From contig UQST01000022.1 in the NCBI GenBank assembly GCA_900543815.1, positions 1 through 46,797 on the forward strand: a DNA stretch of 46,797 nucleotides. Direction: 5' to 3'. Every line of letters begins with the position of its first letter. Position 1 is the stretch's first letter. Under the pieces are notes generated by a model, which did no database searches, was not told the origin of the DNA, and was given only the letters and a program-made list of their open reading frames with translations. The DNA is from an uncultured Prevotellaceae bacterium (GTDB lineage: Bacteria; Bacteroidota; Bacteroidia; Bacteroidales; Bacteroidaceae). The position numbers and the translations under genes are program-made. This document shows, piece after piece, positions 43,478 to 46,797 of this stretch.

Positions 43478-44728
43478 ATGAAGAAGTATCTGTTAGCAGC
43501 TTTAATCTCAGTTTGTTGCGCCAGCTCTTTTGCTCAAAGGGGCAGAGTCAGCGCCGAGGAGCTGGATGCTCCCATCCAGGAAGCCATCTTGAAGTATGAC
43601 TTCAGCAGGGCAGAGGAACTCCTGCAACAGAAGATAACCCTGCTCGAGAAGAAGCGCAAATCGACAGAGAGAGAGGATAGTCTGCTCGAGGTGGTGAAGA
43701 AGGGTAGTGTGAAACTGCATGCCACCGAGCGAGTCATCATCATCGACAGTCTGGTGATGCCCAAATCGCATCTCCTCGAAAGCCTTTCGCTCGGGTCGGA
43801 GAACGGTTCTATCGAGTCCTATGAACATTATTTCGGCAAGAAAGATGCACCTGACTGCATGGTGTTTGAGAATCAGTTGAAAAACAAGATAGTCTTCTCC
43901 GCACTCGACAAACGTGGTGTGCTCAAGCTCTATGAGAGCGTCCGCAACGGCGATGAGTGGGCCAAACCCTCTCCCTTGCGTGGGCTTGCCGACGAGCCGG
44001 AGGATAATCTCAACTATCCTTTCATGCTCTCCGATGGCCAGACACTCTACTTCGCAGCACAGAACGAGGAGAGTCTGGGAGGCTATGACATCTACATGAC
44101 CCGTTATGACAACGACGAGCGTAAGTATTTGGCACCCGAAAACCTGGGTATGCCATTCAACTCACCCGCCAACGACTATCTGCTGGTCATCGACGAGTTC
44201 AACAATCTGGGATGGTTTGCATCAGACCGCAACCAGCCTGCCGACTCGGTGTGCCTTTACACCTTCATTCCCAACGAGTCCCGTCGGACCTATGAAGACG
44301 GCACCATCGAAGAGGAGCAGTTGATGAGTCTGGCACGTATTGCTTCCATCAAGGATACCTGGACCGACAAGAAGAAGGTGCAGGCTGCCCAGCAGCGACT
44401 GGCTTCTGTGAAGGAAGGGGCGGCTCAGTCGGAGAAGCATGGTGACTTCTATTTCGTGGTCACTGACAGTCATATCTGCCAGACACTTGATGACTTCCGC
44501 AATGCAACTGCCCGCGAGAAGATGCAGTGGCTGCTGGAGTCGAGAAAAGAGGCCGAGAAGTCGGCTGCCGAACTGCAGAACCTTCGTGACCAATATGCAC
44601 AGGCAAGCAAGCCCAATAAGGTTACACTTGCCCCGCAAATTCGCATCCTGGAGGCAAAGGTGGAGCAGCAGAAGGCCGACCTGAAGAAGCAGGAGCTGCA
44701 GATCCGCAAGGAAGAATTGAGCAAGTAA
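43478..44728 (+). CDS. Secreted PD40/WD40-like protein with C-terminal coiled coil
   Basis: A 416-residue exported protein, signal peptide MKKYLLAALISVCCASSFAQ. An N-terminal helical, TPR-like segment (ILKYDFSRAEELLQQKITLL) comes first. From about 150 to 280 there are PD40 (TolB-type) propeller blades: PFMLSDGQTLYFAAQNEES followed by GGYDIYMTRYD, then SPANDYLLVIDEF and LGWFASDR. Such blades often occur in Bacteroidetes envelope proteins with OmpA domains, but no OmpA domain is present here. The last 90 residues form a charged coiled coil ending KKQELQIRKEELSK. The role is unknown; a periplasmic scaffold is plausible. A hairpin follows the stop. Confidence 0.75.
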   Translation: MKKYLLAALISVCCASSFAQRGRVSAEELDAPIQEAILKYDFSRAEELLQQKITLLEKKRKSTEREDSLLEVVKKGSVKLHATERVIIIDSLVMPKSHLLESLSLGSENGSIESYEHYFGKKDAPDCMVFENQLKNKIVFSALDKRGVLKLYESVRNGDEWAKPSPLRGLADEPEDNLNYPFMLSDGQTLYFAAQNEESLGGYDIYMTRYDNDERKYLAPENLGMPFNSPANDYLLVIDEFNNLGWFASDRNQPADSVCLYTFIPNESRRTYEDGTIEEEQLMSLARIASIKDTWTDKKKVQAAQQRLASVKEGAAQSEKHGDFYFVVTDSHICQTLDDFRNATAREKMQWLLESRKEAEKSAAELQNLRDQYAQASKPNKVTLAPQIRILEAKVEQQKADLKKQELQIRKEELSK

Positions 44729-44760
44729 GCATCTGCCCGGCACAAGTCGGGCAGTTGCTT
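44727..44760 (+). terminator. Terminator-like hairpin after the PD40 gene
   Basis: AAGCA-T-CTGCCCG (44727-44739) pairs with CGGGCAG-T-TGCTT (44748-44760), 12 paired bases and one T-T mismatch. No long T-run follows, so termination may be partial. Confidence 0.55.
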
Positions 44761-44808
44761 CCATCTATAAACAACATTTATTAAAGAATACAAAACACCT
44801 ATTACACC

Positions 44809-45678
44809 ATGAGACGATTTGAAGAATCAGAACTCATCCTCAATCAGGATGGCAGCGTATTCCACCTGCACATCAAGCCCGAACAGTTGGCTCACAAGGT
44901 GATACTCGTGGGCGACCCCGGCAGAGTAAGCCTCGTGGCTTCGCACTTCACAGATATCGAAATGGAGGTGCAGAGCAGAGAATTCCACTCAATCACAGGT
45001 AAGTACCAGGGCAAGCGCATCACTGTGGCCAGCACTGGCATTGGCTGCGACAATATAGATATTGTGGTCAACGAGCTGGACGCACTGGTCAATATCGACT
45101 TTGCCACTCGCACCGAGAAGGCAGAGAAGACCTCTCTGGAGATTGTGCGTATTGGCACCTGTGGCGGACTGCAGGAATACACCCCCGTAGGTACATTCAT
45201 CGTAAGCGAGAAGAGCATTGGCTTCGATGGGCTGCTCAACTTCTATGCCGGACGAAATGAGGTGTGCAACCTCGCTCTGGAGGATGCTTTCACCAAGCAT
45301 ATGCACTGGAATCCACAGCTTTGTGCACCTTATGTGATAGAGGCAGACGAGGAACTCACCAACCGCATCGGCGGTGATGACATGGTACACGGCATCACCA
45401 TCGCCTGCGGAGGTTTCTATGGTCCTCAGGGACGTCAACTGCGTATCCCATTGGCCGACCCTGACCAGAATGCAAAGGTGGAGAGCTTCGAGTATGAAGG
45501 CATGCATATCACCAACTTCGAGATGGAATCATCGGCTCTGGCAGGCTTGAGCAAGTTGCTCGGCCACAAGGCTACCACCTGCTGCATGGTGATTGCCAAC
45601 CGTCTTATCAAGGAGGCCAACACAGGTTACAAGAGCACTATCGACAACTTGATAAAGGAAGTTCTCGAGCGTATCTAA
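44809..45678 (+). CDS. Nucleoside phosphorylase (uridine phosphorylase-like)
   Basis: A 289-residue NP-I family phosphorylase that cleaves nucleosides with phosphate to base and (deoxy)ribose-1-phosphate. The phosphate-binding loop VILVGDPGRVSLVASHF, the STGIGCDNIDIVVNEL segment, RIGTCGGLQEYTPVGTFIV and the sugar-binding NFEMESSALAGLSKLLGHK motif are all clear. The size fits the longer Bacteroidetes uridine-phosphorylase-like branch; specificity for uridine over purine nucleosides is likely but not proven. It functions in nucleoside salvage together with the deoxynucleoside kinases elsewhere in the window. It ends at a strong terminator. Confidence 0.92.
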   Translation: MRRFEESELILNQDGSVFHLHIKPEQLAHKVILVGDPGRVSLVASHFTDIEMEVQSREFHSITGKYQGKRITVASTGIGCDNIDIVVNELDALVNIDFATRTEKAEKTSLEIVRIGTCGGLQEYTPVGTFIVSEKSIGFDGLLNFYAGRNEVCNLALEDAFTKHMHWNPQLCAPYVIEADEELTNRIGGDDMVHGITIACGGFYGPQGRQLRIPLADPDQNAKVESFEYEGMHITNFEMESSALAGLSKLLGHKATTCCMVIANRLIKEANTGYKSTIDNLIKEVLERI

Positions 45679-45722
45679 CCCTTGAATCCTCCTGCGGACT
45701 TCTTTTCCGCACCAACCCAAAC

Positions 45723-45762
45723 AGCCCCGATGCCCGCGCAAGAGCATCGGGGCTTTCTTTTC
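45723..45762 (+). terminator. Rho-independent terminator after the nucleoside phosphorylase gene
   Basis: AGCCCCGATGC (45723-45733) pairs perfectly with GCATCGGGGCT (45744-45754), followed by TTTCTTTT. Confidence 0.9.
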
Positions 45763-46004
45763 AGCCAGCCCTTCGCTCAAAACGATCATGATGGGGTGAA
45801 GCACCGAAGTCAGAACTCCCAAGTTGTTTGCATCCTGTTCGTCCAAACGGAATTGTTCTTCTCGCCATAAGGGGCTGGAATGTCAACACAAGCAGCACAA
45901 TTCTCATGCGAGTGTCCACCAATTCAGTATGGCTTTCATTGGACTGATAACAAATTCAGTTGATGTAGAACGGGGAAGCCGAGTAAAATCAGGGAAAAAA
46001 GCCA

Positions 46005-46080
46005 GTAAGGTTACTTCGTCAAGTATCCTTGGATACTTTGCAATGTATCCAAGGATAAACGGGCAAGTATCCAAGGATAC
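46005..46080 (+). repeat. 22-bp-pitch palindrome array E
   Basis: Fourteen-base dyads start at 46023 (GTATCCTTGGATAC), 46045 (GTATCCAAGGATAA) and 46067 (GTATCCAAGGATAC), exactly 22 bp apart with 8 bp spacers. A shorter dyad GTAAGGTTAC (46005-46014) precedes the first, again separated by 8 bp. The array lies in the 537 bp gap between the nucleoside phosphorylase and NlpE-like genes. The remainder of that gap (45763-46004) shows no gene or repeat I can support. Confidence 0.85.
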
Positions 46081-46165
46081 TTTTTTGACCCACTTTCTTG
46101 AGGCAGATGGGTAAGCAGGCATTGCTGGCAAGATTTAGCCAAACAAATTCGGAATATAATACAAA

Positions 46166-46197
46166 GGAGCGTGGCAAGAATCCTCCTGCCACGCTCC
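46166..46197 (-). terminator. Rho-independent terminator of the NlpE-like gene
   Basis: GGAGCGTGGCA (46166-46176) pairs perfectly with TGCCACGCTCC (46187-46197). On the minus strand TTTGTATTATA follows. It lies 18 bp past the stop. Confidence 0.8.
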
Positions 46198-46215
46198 CTA
46201 CAGTTTCGTTTCGGC

Positions 46216-46674
46216 TTACTTCTTCTTGGTCAGCACATACAGTTTTGCTATCTCCCCTTCAGCCTCATTGCCAAGTGAGTCAGTCATAGCAATGCTCTCG
46301 GCATCCTTCACCTTATAGAAGGTATGCTCGCCGCTTGATGGACGCACGAGCATCAGCACGTTGCCGTCCAGCACTTCCAGCACACCGCTGGCCTCGTCGT
46401 GACCATCCTTGCGGTCGATGTAGTCCTGCTGCAGCTGATAGGTACTGTCGGCGTTGATAGTCAGCACAGTCTTTATGCCCGGGCAGTCAGCTGCAGGCAA
46501 TGTGCCTTCGTAAGTTCCAGCCACGGCGGTCAAATCCACACCTTCGCTGTCGGCAGCGCACTCTGCCACAACGGTAGAGTCCTCTTCTGCCACTCCCTGT
46601 GCAGTCTTGTTTCCACCGCAGGAAGTCATCATGGCCACTGACACCAGTGCCATCATCATAAAATTCTTTCTCAT
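46216..46674 (-). CDS. NlpE-like lipoprotein
   Basis: A 152-residue predicted lipoprotein. The signal peptide MRKNFMMMALVSVAMMTSCG ends in a Bacteroidetes-type lipobox with Cys19. An acidic linker (AEEDSTVVAECAADSEGVD) follows; in this phylum acidic residues near the lipid anchor can favour surface export. The remaining part resembles the NlpE N-terminal (copper resistance lipoprotein) beta-barrel-like fold: GTYEGTLPAADCPGIKTVLT, then INADSTYQLQQDYIDR and the C-terminal EIAKLYVLTKK. In E. coli NlpE signals surface contact and envelope stress to Cpx; no such link is shown here. It is a single gene ending at a strong terminator. Confidence 0.85.
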   Translation of the reverse strand: MRKNFMMMALVSVAMMTSCGGNKTAQGVAEEDSTVVAECAADSEGVDLTAVAGTYEGTLPAADCPGIKTVLTINADSTYQLQQDYIDRKDGHDEASGVLEVLDGNVLMLVRPSSGEHTFYKVKDAESIAMTDSLGNEAEGEIAKLYVLTKKK

Positions 46675-46733
46675 ATCTTTATCTGTTAACCTTAAAAATG
46701 TTTCTTCTTCATGTTTAGTTAGGCATCACAATG

Positions 46734-46741
46734 CAAATGTA
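46734..46741 (-). promoter_or_regulatory. Putative -7 element for the NlpE-like gene
   Basis: The minus strand reads TACATTTG, matching TAnnTTTG, 59 bp upstream of the ATG. No clear -33 TTTG is seen. Confidence 0.45.
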
Positions 46742-46797
46742 CATAAAAGATTCTGGGTGGAGGAACAGAAAGAAGGAAATAAACTCATTGTTCACAG

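Noticed and set aside
45904..46131. Minus-strand open frame overlapping array E
   Set aside because: It is composed partly of the array, has no recognisable domain, and ends without a plausible expression signal.

Overview
The window looks like chromosomal DNA of a Bacteroidales bacterium, most likely a Prevotella/Segatella-type member of the Prevotellaceae. Grounds: TAnnTTTG promoter elements (twice with TTTG exactly 20 nt upstream), almost no Shine-Dalgarno sequences, many outer-membrane beta-barrel proteins, a C10 (streptopain-type) protease with a type IX secretion sorting domain, an SCG-type lipobox lipoprotein, DUF3737, and the fused PyrK-like/GltD-like oxidoreductase common in this group. 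The genus is inference. I saw no rRNA, tRNA, CRISPR array or intact insertion sequence.

Layout. 1-3743: a C-terminally truncated RhuM-family gene (-) divergent from a C10 protease gene (+) split by one in-frame amber codon just before the catalytic Cys. 4306-6516: a patatin phospholipase fused to an outer-membrane barrel. 6540-17102 (-): clpC, htpG, nadE, a FAD/Fe-S 2-hydroxyacid oxidase and glycerate kinase; the last four are tightly spaced and probably co-transcribed. 17256-21687 (-): murQ, two tandem deoxynucleoside kinases and an outer-membrane barrel receptor, also operon-like. 21899-24576: M18 aminopeptidase (+) and convergent prmA (-). 24704-29133 (+): a Gly/Arg- and Trp/Tyr-rich secreted protein, an OmpP1/FadL-like barrel and a MATE transporter. 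29392-33514 (-): an ABC-F protein, a broken beta-barrel gene, a GNAT acetyltransferase and an AraC-type regulator. 33717-38011 (+): a small Spy-like periplasmic protein, DUF3737, a PatB/MalY-type PLP enzyme and a second MATE transporter. 38524-45678 (+): rplU-rpmA, serS, the NfnAB-like fusion, a DUF486 membrane protein, a PD40 protein and a nucleoside phosphorylase. 46216-46674 (-): an NlpE-like lipoprotein.

The most unusual signal is non-coding. Each of the long intergenic gaps (longer than about 350 bp) holds a periodic repeat array. Five arrays (3938-4084, 23309-23564, 31562-31683, 38109-38325, 46005-46080) are built from 12-14 bp imperfect palindromes repeated at a 22 bp pitch (14 bp dyad plus 8 bp spacer). 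The palindrome differs between loci while pitch and dyad symmetry stay the same, and some units show arm changes that keep the pairing. Two of the arrays are inverted copies of one composite element. A sixth gap (34133-34308) has a 44 bp (2 x 22) tandem repeat. I do not know a named element family with this architecture; the counts were made by hand and start positions are given so they can be checked.
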